From an uncultured Bacteroides sp. (GTDB lineage Bacteria; Bacteroidota; Bacteroidia; Bacteroidales; Bacteroidaceae), in the NCBI GenBank assembly GCA_900552075.1, contig URYL01000003.1, positions 1 through 64,000 of the forward strand: DNA of 64,000 bases, read 5' to 3'. The translations under genes and the position numbers were made by a program. Of this stretch, positions 32,603 through 41,978 are shown in pieces. Position 1 is the stretch's first letter. Each line of letters opens with the position of its first letter. The notes under the pieces are model-generated. The model was not told the DNA's origin. It searched no databases and worked only from the letters and a program-made list of their open reading frames with translations.

Positions 32603-33186
32603 ATTGCCGCAAATTTACGAATTTCTTTACTCCAATGGGGAATTGTATACAATAAATCTACCGCTTCTTCCGGAGTTTCTGCCACATGCCAGATATTTTT
32701 ATGTTCCTGCCTCATGAAATGCTGGTTGATGGCCTGCTGTAGCATTTTGAGCAGCGGATCGTAAAAATGATTGACATTGAGGATGACGATGGGTTTCAGA
32801 TACAGTCCGAGCTGCTTCCATGTGATGATTTCAAGCAGCTCTTCCAAGGTGCCGCATCCTCCGGGAAGAGCGATGACGCCGTCGGACATATCGGCCATGA
32901 GCTGTTTGCGTTCGTGCATGTCTTTTGTTTCTATCAGTCGAGTCAGGCCTTTGTGGTGCCAGCCTTGTTCCACCATAAAGTGGGGGATGATGCCGGTGAC
33001 AGTACCTCCGGCAGCCAGTGTGGCGTCGCTGATGCGGCACATGAGTCCCAAGCATCCCGCCCCGTTGATGAGGTTGATGTGTTTTTGGGCCAGAATTTGT
33101 CCAAGTTTTTCAGCGGCTTCAAAATAGGTTGGGGCAATTTTTGTGCTGGAGGCGCTGTATACGCATATATTTTTGATATCGTTCAT
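32599..33186 (-). CDS. LOG-family Rossmann protein
   Basis: Lysine-decarboxylase-like (TIGR00730) protein, probably a nucleotide 5'-monophosphate phosphoribohydrolase as in LOG; cytosolic. 195 residues with ICVYSASS at the start and the diagnostic PGGCGTLEELLEIITWKQLG near residue 105. Start 33186 is preferred over 33210 because a minus-strand TATCTTTG box (33215-33208) overlaps the longer form. First gene of the LOG-DUF4271-hemD operon. Confidence 0.93.
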   Translation of the reverse strand: MNDIKNICVYSASSTKIAPTYFEAAEKLGQILAQKHINLINGAGCLGLMCRISDATLAAGGTVTGIIPHFMVEQGWHHKGLTRLIETKDMHERKQLMADMSDGVIALPGGCGTLEELLEIITWKQLGLYLKPIVILNVNHFYDPLLKMLQQAINQHFMRQEHKNIWHVAETPEEAVDLLYTIPHWSKEIRKFAAI

Positions 33187-33207
33187 TGCAAAGGATAATA
33201 ATTTTTG

Positions 33208-33215
33208 CAAAGATA
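33208..33215 (-). promoter_or_regulatory. -7 box of LOG operon
   Basis: Minus-strand TATCTTTG 21 bp before the ATG at 33186. Confidence 0.6.
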
Positions 33216-33278
33216 GAGATTAAACAATTATATGCAATGCCTGGCATCGTCTGTAGTAGTCAATATTATAGGTAAAAG

Positions 33279-34592
33279 TTATTCCTCCAAATGTCCGGTA
33301 CATCGTTTGTATTCTGTTTCATAAATCTTGTATTGAGTCAATGCTTCGATACGGTTGCTTTCAGCCTGTTGCCATTGGGATTGGGCTTCCAGCAAGTCAG
33401 TCAGGGTGCTGAGACCGTGGGTGTAGCGGTTGCGCATCACACGCAGGCTTTCCTGGGCTTGCTTGGAACCGAGTGCGGCAGTTTGTACCAGATTATATCC
33501 GTTGGTCAGGTTCTGGATGGCCTGTCGCACTTCGATGGTGAGCAGGCGGGAATTTTGTTGTAGGTCCAGTTGGGCATTTTGCAGGTCCAACTTGGCTTTC
33601 TTAACCTTTCTCAATCCTTCTCCCCAATGGAAGAGGGGAATACTTACCGAAGCCATGACCAGTCCGATTCCGTCATCCATTTTTTGCGTAAAAGGTATGT
33701 AGTTTCCTTGCGTGTCAGCGGTCATTCCTTTCAGTTTGATGTTCCCGTAGTAGGCATATCCGGCAGAAAGTCCTATTTGCGGCAAAATATTCCCTCTGGC
33801 CATTTTTACTTGCTGTTCTTGGGCGGCAATCTGCTGTTTCAGCAATTTGAACTCAGGGCGGGAGTCAATTCCCTCTTCCAGTTGTTCAGGAGGCGTGATC
33901 TGGATAAGGGTGTCCGTGGGAAGAATTTGTGTTTCTAACGGTTCGCCTAATACATTGCACAGGGTCAAGCGGCACAGTTCGTTCCCGTTCTGGGCTTTTT
34001 GTAGTTGATAGTTGATTTCGCTTCGTTTGGCGGTGATTCGCAACAGTTCATTGTCTGTGCCCATTCCTGCTTTTACGGCTGTTTCTACCTGTTGATATAG
34101 GGTATCCATCTGTGTGCGATACGCTTCCAGCATGCGTACCTTTTGCTGGACGGCGATGTAGTTCCAGTAGGCCTTGTCCGCTTCCGCAATGACTTCCATG
34201 CGTGTTTTTCTTCTGCTCTCGGCGGCACTTTCCCGTCCAATCTGGGCCAGTTTGTTTCCTGCCCTGATTTTCCCTCCTGCATATAACGGCTGGGTCACAC
34301 TGATGCCTGCCAGGTACATGCCGTGAATCTGGAGTTCCATTCCGGTCATTTCGACATTCGGAAACATATAGGACTCCGATACCATTCCGTCGAATTTAGG
34401 TAGATAGGAACTGAAGGCAATCTTCTGGTCCAGTTCGGCTTGTTGTAAGGCGTTGGTGGCTTTCTGTAGTTCCTCGTTGCGTTGAAGGGCCAGTTCCCGG
34501 CAATCGGCTTGTGTGAGTGAAAGTATGTGTTGTGCAGGGAGCTGTGTCAGAAAGCCGAGCCACAGTATCCCTATTAAAATGTATCGTTTCAT
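33279..34592 (-). CDS. TolC-family outer-membrane efflux protein
   Basis: Outer-membrane channel of a tripartite pump. 437 residues with signal peptide MKRYILIGILWLGFLTQLPAQ and two OEP repeats of long amphipathic helices (about 25-220 and 235-430), including YAGGKIRAGNKLAQIG and the C-terminal TNGYNLVQTAALGSKQAQESLRVMRNRYTHGLSTLTDLLEAQ. It overlaps the permease gene by four bases and is the last gene of the operon. Confidence 0.94.
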   Translation of the reverse strand: MKRYILIGILWLGFLTQLPAQHILSLTQADCRELALQRNEELQKATNALQQAELDQKIAFSSYLPKFDGMVSESYMFPNVEMTGMELQIHGMYLAGISVTQPLYAGGKIRAGNKLAQIGRESAAESRRKTRMEVIAEADKAYWNYIAVQQKVRMLEAYRTQMDTLYQQVETAVKAGMGTDNELLRITAKRSEINYQLQKAQNGNELCRLTLCNVLGEPLETQILPTDTLIQITPPEQLEEGIDSRPEFKLLKQQIAAQEQQVKMARGNILPQIGLSAGYAYYGNIKLKGMTADTQGNYIPFTQKMDDGIGLVMASVSIPLFHWGEGLRKVKKAKLDLQNAQLDLQQNSRLLTIEVRQAIQNLTNGYNLVQTAALGSKQAQESLRVMRNRYTHGLSTLTDLLEAQSQWQQAESNRIEALTQYKIYETEYKRCTGHLEE

Positions 34593-37500
34593 AATTGTAT
34601 GGATGAAGGGTTAGACATGGAATCGGGTTTATGTATATGGAACAGGGCAGTATAGAAAATAGGAAGCAGTACGAGGGTGATGAGGGTACCTACAGTCAAT
34701 CCTCCCATAATCGTGATGGCCATGGAACCATACATCGGGTCGTTTACAAGCGGAATCATGCCCACAATGGTGGTCAGGGAGGCCATCAGTACGGGACGCA
34801 CGCGTGAAACGGTTGCCTCCACCACCGCATGATAAGGGTGAAGATGTTCTTCCTGTTGCAGGCGGTTGATTTCATCGACCAGTACAATGGCGTTTTTCAC
34901 CATCATGCCTATAAGTCCCATCATTCCGATGATAGCCATGAAGGTAAAGGGCTGTCGGAACAGTAACAGAGAAGGCGTGATGCCGCAGAAAACAAACGGA
35001 AAGCAGAGCAGAATAAGGATTACTTTCTTCCAGCTGTTGAAAAGCAGCAACAGGATACCTAATATAATGAAAAGGGTCACAGGCAGGTATTTCATCAGGT
35101 TACCGATGGCCTCTCCTTGCAATTCGCCTTCACCCACCCATCGCATCCGGTAACCGTCTGGCAGGGGAATGCGTTCGATTTCTTTCTGAATGGAAGCAAC
35201 GACTTTTGCCGGAGTAGCTTCGTATAAGTCGGTATTGGGATCACATTCCGCTTCGATGGCTCGCTGTCCATTAAGACGATAGATGTAGTCATTTTCCCAG
35301 TCCAGCCGAATCTGGTGAGCTACATTTCCAAGAGGTACGCTACGGAACAACTGGTCTTGCAGTTCGTCCATTTTGGTAGAACCGGTCAGCAGACCTTTTA
35401 GTTCGTCGTCATCCATGCGCAGGTTCAATGTACTCCATACGGGAATATCATTCAGGTTGGTAATCCGGCTTCCATCGGCATTCCGTACCAGCAGATGGAT
35501 GAGTACGGTCCGGTCCTGGTCGTTCAATACGCCTACAGGTAATCCGTCGGTGGCGGCCAGCAAGGCATTTCCTACATCACTTCGTTCGATATTCGACCTT
35601 AATGCGTCTTCGCGTACATAATCGGCTGTCAGGGTTTTGCCTTTAGGTTTCCAGTTGTTACCCACGGAATAAGGGTCTACATACGGGCAGCGGCGCATAA
35701 TGTCTTCTGCCTGTTGGCTCAGTTTCCGTAGGATGGCAGGATCTGGACCTGAGAATTCGACTTCTACCGTGTGGGAGGAAGCAATGGAGAAATTGTATTT
35801 TCGGATACGGATGTATGCGTCAGGGTAACGTTCGCGCAAGAGTTTTCGGACTGCAGGTATTTGTGCGACCACGGTCTCATAATCTTTACAGTCTACCATC
35901 AGTTCGCCGTAACAGTCGCCTCCTGAGGTCATGGGACGCACCAGACAGTAGTGGGCAGGTGCACTTCCCATGCTCGCGGCTACTCGTTCAATGGCAGGGT
36001 TTTTCTTTAGCAGGGCCGACATTTCCAAAAGATCCTTTCGTACACGGTCGGGGTCGGTTTGAGAAGGAAGAAAATATTCTACAATGAATTGCTTGTAGTC
36101 GAAATCTGGGAAAAATAGATTTTTCACCTTCGTCATGCCGAATATACAGAGAGCCAACAGGATGAAGGCTGTAGCCAGTGTTGTCTTTTTGTATTCTACC
36201 AGTAAGCTGATGGTACGACGGATAAACCGATGGACCGGGGAATGGTATATTTGTGGTTGTTGGATTGTTTTTTCACGGACAGGCAGCCACGATTTGGCAC
36301 ACATAGGCACTTGCGTCAATGCCAGTATCCAACTGGCCAGCAAGCTGACACAGAGCACCAGGAACAGGTCGCCGGCATATTCTCCGGCTGAATCGGGAGA
36401 AAGATATACTGCAAGGAAAGTCGATACGGCAATCAGGGTAGCTCCTAATAGGGGCATGGCAGTGTGCTGTCCGATGCGGTACAAATAAGTTTTCGGTCCT
36501 ACTCCACGTGCCTTATCAATCAGGATACCGTCCATGATGACGATGGCATTGTCTACCAGCATTCCCATGGCCACGATAAAAGCTCCAAGGGAGATGCGTT
36601 GAAGCGTGGTGCCACACATCAACAGGATGGGGAAGGAGACGGCGATGGTCAGAATCAGTCCGAAGCCGATGATGAGGCCACTTCGGAATCCCATGGTGAA
36701 GATAAGTATCAGAATGACAATCAGGACCGATTCTACCAGGTTGACCATAAAGGAACCGATGGCTTCATCCACCTTGTCGGGCTGGAAGAATATTTTTTCC
36801 ATTTCCATTCCCACGGGAATCTGTGGCATGATTTCTGCCAGCCGTTTTTCAACTGCTTTTCCCACATCGGGGACAATGGCATTTTCTTCCATGGTCAGGC
36901 AGATGGCCAAGGCCGGTTTTCCGTCCACGAAGAAGCCGTTCCGTTGCGGTTTGCTGTAGGTACGTTCTATTTGTGCAATATCCCCCAGTCGGATGGTTTT
37001 CCCCTGCGGGGTGCGGATGAGCAGGTTACGGATGTCTTTTTCATCGGTGACCGCACTGCTCACATGCAATGGCAACCGGTCACTTTCATTCTGGTAACTG
37101 CCTGCATTCACCGTTTTCCCGGCATTCTGCAGACTCATCATGATTTGAGTCGGGATAATGCCATTACGGGCAATCTTCTCTTTTGATAACGTGATTTGAA
37201 TGACTTCATCCCGGTTGCCCGTGATGAGGATACGTTTCACCCCTTTTACTCCCAGCAGTTCCCGGCGTATCAGTTTGGCGTACTTGTAGAGTTCCGGATA
37301 CGAGTAGCCTTCACCTGTGAAAGCATAAAAGATGCCGTACACATCCATCATGTCGTCTATGACAATCGGGTCATAGCAGTCTTGTGGCAATTTGGAACGG
37401 CTGTCGTTCACTTTTCGCCGAAGGAGGTCGAAGTGCTGTTCCAAGTCTTTTTGGAGAACGGTCATCTGGAATTCGACGGTGATTGTGGCCATTCCGTTCT

Positions 37501-37759
37501 GGCATTCCGATTTGATTTTCTTGACGTTGGGGAGTGCCCGGAGCTCGTCTTCCATGGTTTGTGCCACTTTCAGTTCTACTTCATGAGCGGTAGCTCCCGG
37601 ATAAGGCACGATGACCATGGCTTGTTTGACGGAAACAGCCGGGTCTTCCAGCTTGGGCATCTGCAGGAAAGCCAGCACACCGGCTATCAGAATGAATGTC
37701 ATGAGCGACCAGAACAAGGTGGGCCGCTTCATAAAGTATTCGGTAAGTTTTATTTTCAT
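34589..37759 (-). CDS. RND efflux permease
   Basis: Proton-driven inner-membrane pump of the AcrB (HAE/ACR) superfamily. 1056 residues: TM1 at ~13-32, a large periplasmic loop, TM2-7 at ~340-560, a second loop, TM8-12 at ~860-1040. Visible motifs are the porter sequence PYPGATAHEVELKV near 52 and the TM4 motif GMLVDNAIVIMDGI near 400, containing the proton-relay Asp, with the equivalent GMMVKNAIVLVDEI in TM10. The start overlaps the adaptor stop by one base (TGATG). Substrate unknown. Confidence 0.96.
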   Translation of the reverse strand: MKIKLTEYFMKRPTLFWSLMTFILIAGVLAFLQMPKLEDPAVSVKQAMVIVPYPGATAHEVELKVAQTMEDELRALPNVKKIKSECQNGMATITVEFQMTVLQKDLEQHFDLLRRKVNDSRSKLPQDCYDPIVIDDMMDVYGIFYAFTGEGYSYPELYKYAKLIRRELLGVKGVKRILITGNRDEVIQITLSKEKIARNGIIPTQIMMSLQNAGKTVNAGSYQNESDRLPLHVSSAVTDEKDIRNLLIRTPQGKTIRLGDIAQIERTYSKPQRNGFFVDGKPALAICLTMEENAIVPDVGKAVEKRLAEIMPQIPVGMEMEKIFFQPDKVDEAIGSFMVNLVESVLIVILILIFTMGFRSGLIIGFGLILTIAVSFPILLMCGTTLQRISLGAFIVAMGMLVDNAIVIMDGILIDKARGVGPKTYLYRIGQHTAMPLLGATLIAVSTFLAVYLSPDSAGEYAGDLFLVLCVSLLASWILALTQVPMCAKSWLPVREKTIQQPQIYHSPVHRFIRRTISLLVEYKKTTLATAFILLALCIFGMTKVKNLFFPDFDYKQFIVEYFLPSQTDPDRVRKDLLEMSALLKKNPAIERVAASMGSAPAHYCLVRPMTSGGDCYGELMVDCKDYETVVAQIPAVRKLLRERYPDAYIRIRKYNFSIASSHTVEVEFSGPDPAILRKLSQQAEDIMRRCPYVDPYSVGNNWKPKGKTLTADYVREDALRSNIERSDVGNALLAATDGLPVGVLNDQDRTVLIHLLVRNADGSRITNLNDIPVWSTLNLRMDDDELKGLLTGSTKMDELQDQLFRSVPLGNVAHQIRLDWENDYIYRLNGQRAIEAECDPNTDLYEATPAKVVASIQKEIERIPLPDGYRMRWVGEGELQGEAIGNLMKYLPVTLFIILGILLLLFNSWKKVILILLCFPFVFCGITPSLLLFRQPFTFMAIIGMMGLIGMMVKNAIVLVDEINRLQQEEHLHPYHAVVEATVSRVRPVLMASLTTIVGMIPLVNDPMYGSMAITIMGGLTVGTLITLVLLPIFYTALFHIHKPDSMSNPSSIQL

Positions 37760-38817
37760 CAGATAAGTCCTCCTACGTTGGTTTTACTATCCGTATGGAT
37801 GACACGGACTTTTTCGTTCTCCTGCAGGGCATTTACCCCTGCCTTTATGATTTGTTCGTCTCCTTTCAGTCCGGCTGTAATGACGGCACGGCCTTTTTCG
37901 TCTATTCCGTTGCAGTGCACTTTCCGTTTGTTGACGGTAGAGTCGGCGTTCATCACCCAGACGTAAGTCTCTTCCTGTGATTGAATGAGGGCATGCAGAG
38001 GAAGTGTAAAAGAAGTACGAAGGCTGTCAGTGCCGGCAATATGGATGCGTACGTTGACGTTCATGCCTGCACTGAGCTGTGAGTCCTTTTCCTTTTGAAA
38101 GGTGAGTTTCAGTTGGTACAACTGGTTGCCATCCGCTTTGGGGGTGATGCTCAATATTTTCATGGGAATATCTTCTCCTTTCGCAGAAGGAAGTTCGCAG
38201 GTGATACGCTGGAAGCGGGAGCGAAGTTGATAGACTTCGGCTGGCAGTTCGGTTTCTACTTCCATAGAATGCATGTCGAGCAGGTTGATGACAGGAGTGC
38301 CTGCATCTACCATTTCCGACGGAGCGAAATTGACGCTTTGTATGTATCCGTTGGTAGGAGCATATAGGCGTGTATATGCCAGCTTGTTACGGTTGACTTG
38401 CAATTGTACTTTCAATTGTTGCAGTCCGGCCTGTGCTTTTTCATAATCGTTGATGGAAATACTTTTGCTGCGATATAAGGCTTCTGTCCGTTTGACTTCA
38501 TCTTCCAGTTGCTTGCATTGTATTTCCAAAGCCTGTACACCCAGTTGGTAGTCTGTGCGGTCCAGCTGGGCGATTAACTGGCTCTTCTTTACATAATCTC
38601 CTTCTTTTACGTATATTTTTTCAATTTGTCCTGCGGTTTTGAACCCCAGTCCGATATTATGGCTCTCTTGTACCACTCCCGAGAAGTTTTTGATGCTTTC
38701 TGCTCCAGACGGAGTAGGAGTGGTCAGCATCACACTGCGGGTAAAGGTTTGCGTGGGCTTTTCTGTGCATCCATAGGTCAGCCAGAGGAGGAAGGGGAGT
38801 AACAATAATCGTTTCAT
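37759..38817 (-). CDS. RND efflux periplasmic adaptor lipoprotein
   Basis: Membrane-fusion protein that joins the permease to the TolC-like channel. 352 residues with a lipobox at Cys17 (WLTYGC). A biotinyl-lipoyl half-motif (AGQIEKIYVKEGDYVKKSQLIAQLD near 67-91), an alpha-hairpin (~95-150), the second lipoyl half (APTNGYIQSVNFAPSE), then a beta-barrel and membrane-proximal domain follow. Start at 38817 rather than 38847 because it opens the lipoprotein signal and the likely -7 box lies just upstream. First gene of the efflux operon. Confidence 0.94.
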   Translation of the reverse strand: MKRLLLLPFLLWLTYGCTEKPTQTFTRSVMLTTPTPSGAESIKNFSGVVQESHNIGLGFKTAGQIEKIYVKEGDYVKKSQLIAQLDRTDYQLGVQALEIQCKQLEDEVKRTEALYRSKSISINDYEKAQAGLQQLKVQLQVNRNKLAYTRLYAPTNGYIQSVNFAPSEMVDAGTPVINLLDMHSMEVETELPAEVYQLRSRFQRITCELPSAKGEDIPMKILSITPKADGNQLYQLKLTFQKEKDSQLSAGMNVNVRIHIAGTDSLRTSFTLPLHALIQSQEETYVWVMNADSTVNKRKVHCNGIDEKGRAVITAGLKGDEQIIKAGVNALQENEKVRVIHTDSKTNVGGLI

Positions 38818-38843
38818 TTGTATGGATTTAGAAGTTCTTTGAT

Positions 38844-38969
38844 ACAAAGGTCACATTTTTTGTTTTTTTCTTTACACCCTTATTAGCTTGTAAAATGTCC
38901 GAAAAGTTGGATTAGTAGATTAAATAACCTGTTTTCCCCCCTATTTTCTGTTCTAAAGGATTATCTTTG
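38844..38969. promoter_or_regulatory. Divergent control region, efflux operon and AraC gene
   Basis: Plus-strand TATCTTTG (38962-38969) is the likely -7 box for the AraC gene. The minus-strand near-match GACCTTTG (38851-38844) could serve the efflux operon. The AraC protein probably binds between them; no repeat clear enough to call an operator was found. Confidence 0.5.
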
Positions 38970-38992
38970 TAAGGAAATAAAGAGCAAAATAG

Positions 38993-39904
38993 ATGAAGAA
39001 AGAAGATTCTCTTTTTAAAGAGCTGCATTTGTTGATGCTTCCTGATGTGGGACGTACATTGATTTATGAAAATGAACTGGTCTTGCTGGATAACATTGGA
39101 ATGAATGTGGAGGAGGAGCTGGTTTCCGATTTTGTGTCTCCTTCCTACCCTTTTAAGGTGACCTTTACCTTAGCGATGTTTTGCCTGCGCGGGGTCATGC
39201 GAGTGCGGTTGCAGCTAAAAGAATATGTATTGTCTGAGAATGATGTGTTGGTGGTACTTCCAGGTACGATTGGGGAATGTTTGGAAGTGAGTACCGAGGC
39301 TGAGGTAGCGGTTATCGGACTATCCAACCATCATTTGTTGGCTGGTCAACAATCTTCTTTAAGTATGGCGTTTTTGAAATTTCTTACGGCCACTCCCCTG
39401 ATTCATATCTCGTCAGCCCAGATGGAAGAGTGTATGATGCTTTATCATTCGATGCGGAAAAAGCTGGAACAAGCAGACTATCAATTTAAGTTGGAAGCCA
39501 TTGCGGGCTATTTGCAGGTATTCTTTTACAATGGTTGCCAATGGTTGTTGGAGTATAACCGGCAGCAGGTGCGTAAAGTGGAAAGCAGGCAGGAAAAGCT
39601 GTTTGAAGACTTTTTGGAGTTGGTGCAAACACATTATAGAGCACATCGGAATATGTGTTTTTATGCCGAAAAACTTTGTCTGACGCCCAAATATCTTTCG
39701 CAGGTGATTTGGGAGGTGAGCGATCGCCATGCTCCAGATTGGATTCGCGATTATGTGATCTTGGAAGCAAAGGCTTTGTTGAAAAGTGGACAATATACTG
39801 TCCAGCAGGTAGGCGATCTCCTGAATTTTGCGAACGCTTCTTTCTTTGGCAAATATTTTAAAGCTGCGGTAGGGTGTACTCCCCGGCAATACATGTTGAA
39901 ATAG
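38993..39904 (+). CDS. AraC-family transcriptional regulator
   Basis: DNA-binding regulator, 303 residues. The N-terminal ~190 residues form a cupin-like sensing domain (LKEYVLSENDVLVVLPGTIGECLEV). The C-terminal ~100 residues carry the two helix-turn-helix units, with FYAEKLCLTPKYLSQVIWEVSDRHAPDWI and VQQVGDLLNFANASFFGKYFKAAVGCTPRQYM. It is transcribed away from the RND operon across a 175-bp gap, which makes that operon its most likely target. Confidence 0.93.
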   Translation: MKKEDSLFKELHLLMLPDVGRTLIYENELVLLDNIGMNVEEELVSDFVSPSYPFKVTFTLAMFCLRGVMRVRLQLKEYVLSENDVLVVLPGTIGECLEVSTEAEVAVIGLSNHHLLAGQQSSLSMAFLKFLTATPLIHISSAQMEECMMLYHSMRKKLEQADYQFKLEAIAGYLQVFFYNGCQWLLEYNRQQVRKVESRQEKLFEDFLELVQTHYRAHRNMCFYAEKLCLTPKYLSQVIWEVSDRHAPDWIRDYVILEAKALLKSGQYTVQQVGDLLNFANASFFGKYFKAAVGCTPRQYMLK

Positions 39905-39917
39905 CCGGTTAGAAAAA

Positions 39918-39962
39918 CAAAAAAGCAGGAAGAGAACTTTGAGATTCTCTTTCTGCTTTCTG
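39918..39962. terminator. Bidirectional terminator
   Basis: AAAAGCAGGAAGAGAA with TTCTCTTTCTGCTTT; the minus strand continues TTTTTTGTTTT. It lies between the convergent AraC and metK genes. Confidence 0.82.
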
Positions 39963-39983
39963 TGGTTATTGTGAATATTCGGA

Positions 39984-41279
39984 TTATTTTAGTCCGAAAG
40001 CTTCTTTCACTTTGTCTACGTAGTCCAGTTTCTCCCACGTAAAGAGTTCCACTTCTACGTCTTTGTTGCCTTCGTAAGCCGATTCGAAATGCTTGGTCAC
40101 GATTTTCGGTTCACGGCCCATGTGTCCGTAAGCGGCTGTTTCGCTGTAAATCGGGTTACGCAGTTTCAGGCGTTCTTCGATGGCACGCGGACGCATGTCG
40201 AAGATTTCATCTACCTTCTTGGCGATTTCTCCGTCGGTCATGTTGACCTTGCTGCGTCCGTAAGTGTTGACGTAAATGTTGATAGGACGTGCCACACCGA
40301 TGGCGTAAGAAACCTGTACCAATACTTCGTCGGCTACTCCGGCAGCCACTAAGTTCTTGGCGATGTGACGGGCTGCATATGCGGCGCTGCGGTCTACCTT
40401 GCTTGGGTCTTTTCCAGAGAAAGCGCCACCTCCGTGGGCACCGGCACCTCCGTAGGTATCCACGATAATCTTACGGCCTGTCAGTCCGGTATCTCCGTGC
40501 GGGCCACCGATCACGAACTTACCGGTCGGGTTCACGTGATATTTGATCTGGTCGTTGAACAAGGCCAGTACTTTCGGGTTGTGGATTTCAGCAATGACAC
40601 GCGGCATCAGAATTTCGATGACATCCTTGCGGATTTGGGCCAGCATTTCTTCATCGGCCTTCAGCTGCGCTTCTTTGGAGTCGTTTTCCGGCTGGATGAA
40701 CTCGTCATGCTGGGTAGAGACCACGATGGTATCGATGCGTACCGGACGACGGTCGTCATCGTATTCAATGGTTACCTGGCTCTTTGAGTCCGGACGAAGG
40801 TAAGTCATGACTTTTCCTTCACGGCGGATTTCAGCCAGCACCATCAGCAGTTTGTGTGCCAGGTCGAGTGACAGCGGCATGTAGTTCTCTGTTTCGTTGG
40901 TTGCATAACCGAACATCATACCTTGGTCGCCGGCTCCCTGGTTCATCGGGTCTTCGCGTTCTACGCCACGGTTGATGTCAGGGCTCTGTTCGTGGATGGC
41001 AGAGAATACACCGCAAGAGTTACCTTCGAACATGTATTCGCTCTTGGTATAGCCTATCTTGTTAATTACTTCGCGTGCTACGCGTTGCAAATCGATATAC
41101 GCTTTGGTTTTCACTTCTCCTGCCAACACTACCTGTCCGGTAGTTACCAGCGTTTCGCAAGCTACTTTTGAACTGGGGTCGTAAGCCAACAGTTTGTCAA
41201 GCACAGCGTCCGAAATTTGATCGGCCACTTTGTCGGGGTGTCCTTCAGACACCGATTCGGATGTGAATAAGTATCCCAT
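39984..41279 (-). CDS. metK: S-adenosylmethionine synthetase
   Basis: Makes SAM from methionine and ATP. 431 residues with FTSESVSEGHPDKVADQISDAVLD at the N-terminus (ATP/metal site), GAGDQGMMFGYA near 117, and the P-loop-like FVIGGPHGDTGLTGRKIIVDTYGG near 255. The region GGGAFSGKDPSKVDRSAAY holds further active-site residues. Expression is probably controlled by the SAM-II-type riboswitch at 41366-41420. Its length, about 40 over E. coli MetK, is usual for Bacteroidetes. Confidence 0.98.
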   Translation of the reverse strand: MGYLFTSESVSEGHPDKVADQISDAVLDKLLAYDPSSKVACETLVTTGQVVLAGEVKTKAYIDLQRVAREVINKIGYTKSEYMFEGNSCGVFSAIHEQSPDINRGVEREDPMNQGAGDQGMMFGYATNETENYMPLSLDLAHKLLMVLAEIRREGKVMTYLRPDSKSQVTIEYDDDRRPVRIDTIVVSTQHDEFIQPENDSKEAQLKADEEMLAQIRKDVIEILMPRVIAEIHNPKVLALFNDQIKYHVNPTGKFVIGGPHGDTGLTGRKIIVDTYGGAGAHGGGAFSGKDPSKVDRSAAYAARHIAKNLVAAGVADEVLVQVSYAIGVARPINIYVNTYGRSKVNMTDGEIAKKVDEIFDMRPRAIEERLKLRNPIYSETAAYGHMGREPKIVTKHFESAYEGNKDVEVELFTWEKLDYVDKVKEAFGLK

Positions 41280-41365
41280 TGTTTTGGTAAATTAAATAAG
41301 TTGTTAATGGTTTTGTTTATCCGTGTACGGACAGAGTAGAGAAGTAATCTTCAAGGAAATATAAC

Positions 41366-41420
41366 TACGTGTTTTAGCATTTTTTTCCGTGGTTGCAAGC
41401 TACTCAAATCTTTCCACTTT
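41366..41420 (-). ncRNA. SAM-II riboswitch upstream of metK
   Basis: Read on the minus strand, the leader shows the SAM-II landmarks in order: P1 arm GTGG (41417-41414), GATTTGAG, the conserved GCTTGCAACCACG whose CCAC (41392-41389) closes P1, an A-rich joining segment, and the hallmark GCTAAAA (41378-41372) that forms the pseudoknot. The compact size matches SAM-II. It begins a few bases after the TATCTTTG promoter box. About 86 nt separate it from the ATG, longer than the usual SAM-II ribosome-site arrangement, so the mode of control is open. Confidence 0.85.
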
Positions 41421-41432
41421 TTAATTTGCTTG

Positions 41433-41440
41433 CAAAGATA
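41433..41440 (-). promoter_or_regulatory. metK -7 box
   Basis: Minus-strand TATCTTTG; the transcript would begin near 41426, just before the riboswitch. The -33 box is weak. Confidence 0.6.
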
Positions 41441-41505
41441 GAGAGATAAATTGAAATAATTACAATTTCAGTATGTTTTTAACATAGCTTTATACGAAGT
41501 TCTTT

Positions 41506-41967
41506 TCATGCTTCATGCCAGAGGGACGACAGACTTTCTTGCCGTACTGGATGTATCACATTACCTGCAATCTCTACCAAGGGTTTCATCACGAAGTCTC
41601 TTTCTGTCATCAAAGGGTGGGGAATGGTCAGTTCGGGAATCTGTAGGATGAGGTCGTCGTACAGAAGAATGTCGATGTCTATTGAACGGTCGCTATAGAT
41701 GCCGTTGACCGATTTTTTCATTCTTCCGAGCTCTTTTTCAATTTCCTGGGTGGTGTGTAGCACCTCCAGCGGTGCAAGCGGCGTTTCCAGGCAGATGGCT
41801 GCGTTGAGAAAGCTATGGGCCGATTCAAATCCCCAGGGAGCGGTTTCATAAAAAGAGGATAGGGAAACAAGTTTCCCTATCCTCTCTTGCAGTTTATAGA
41901 TGGCGGTACGTAAATTTGCTTCTTTGTCGCCTAAATTCGTGCCGAGTCCCAGATAAACTTTTGCCAT
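41506..41967 (-). CDS. folK: Hydroxymethyldihydropterin pyrophosphokinase
   Basis: Transfers pyrophosphate from ATP to 6-hydroxymethyl-7,8-dihydropterin in folate synthesis. 153 residues: LGLGTNLGDKEANL at the start, YETAPWGFESAHSFLNAA near 41, and the HPPK signature DRSIDIDILLYDD near 93 with the metal-binding Asp pair, then IPHPLMTERDFVMKPLVEIA. Last gene of the seven-gene operon, 11 bp after queA. Confidence 0.96.
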   Translation of the reverse strand: MAKVYLGLGTNLGDKEANLRTAIYKLQERIGKLVSLSSFYETAPWGFESAHSFLNAAICLETPLAPLEVLHTTQEIEKELGRMKKSVNGIYSDRSIDIDILLYDDLILQIPELTIPHPLMTERDFVMKPLVEIAGNVIHPVRQESLSSLWHEA

Positions 41968-41978
41968 TGTACTTGCTT

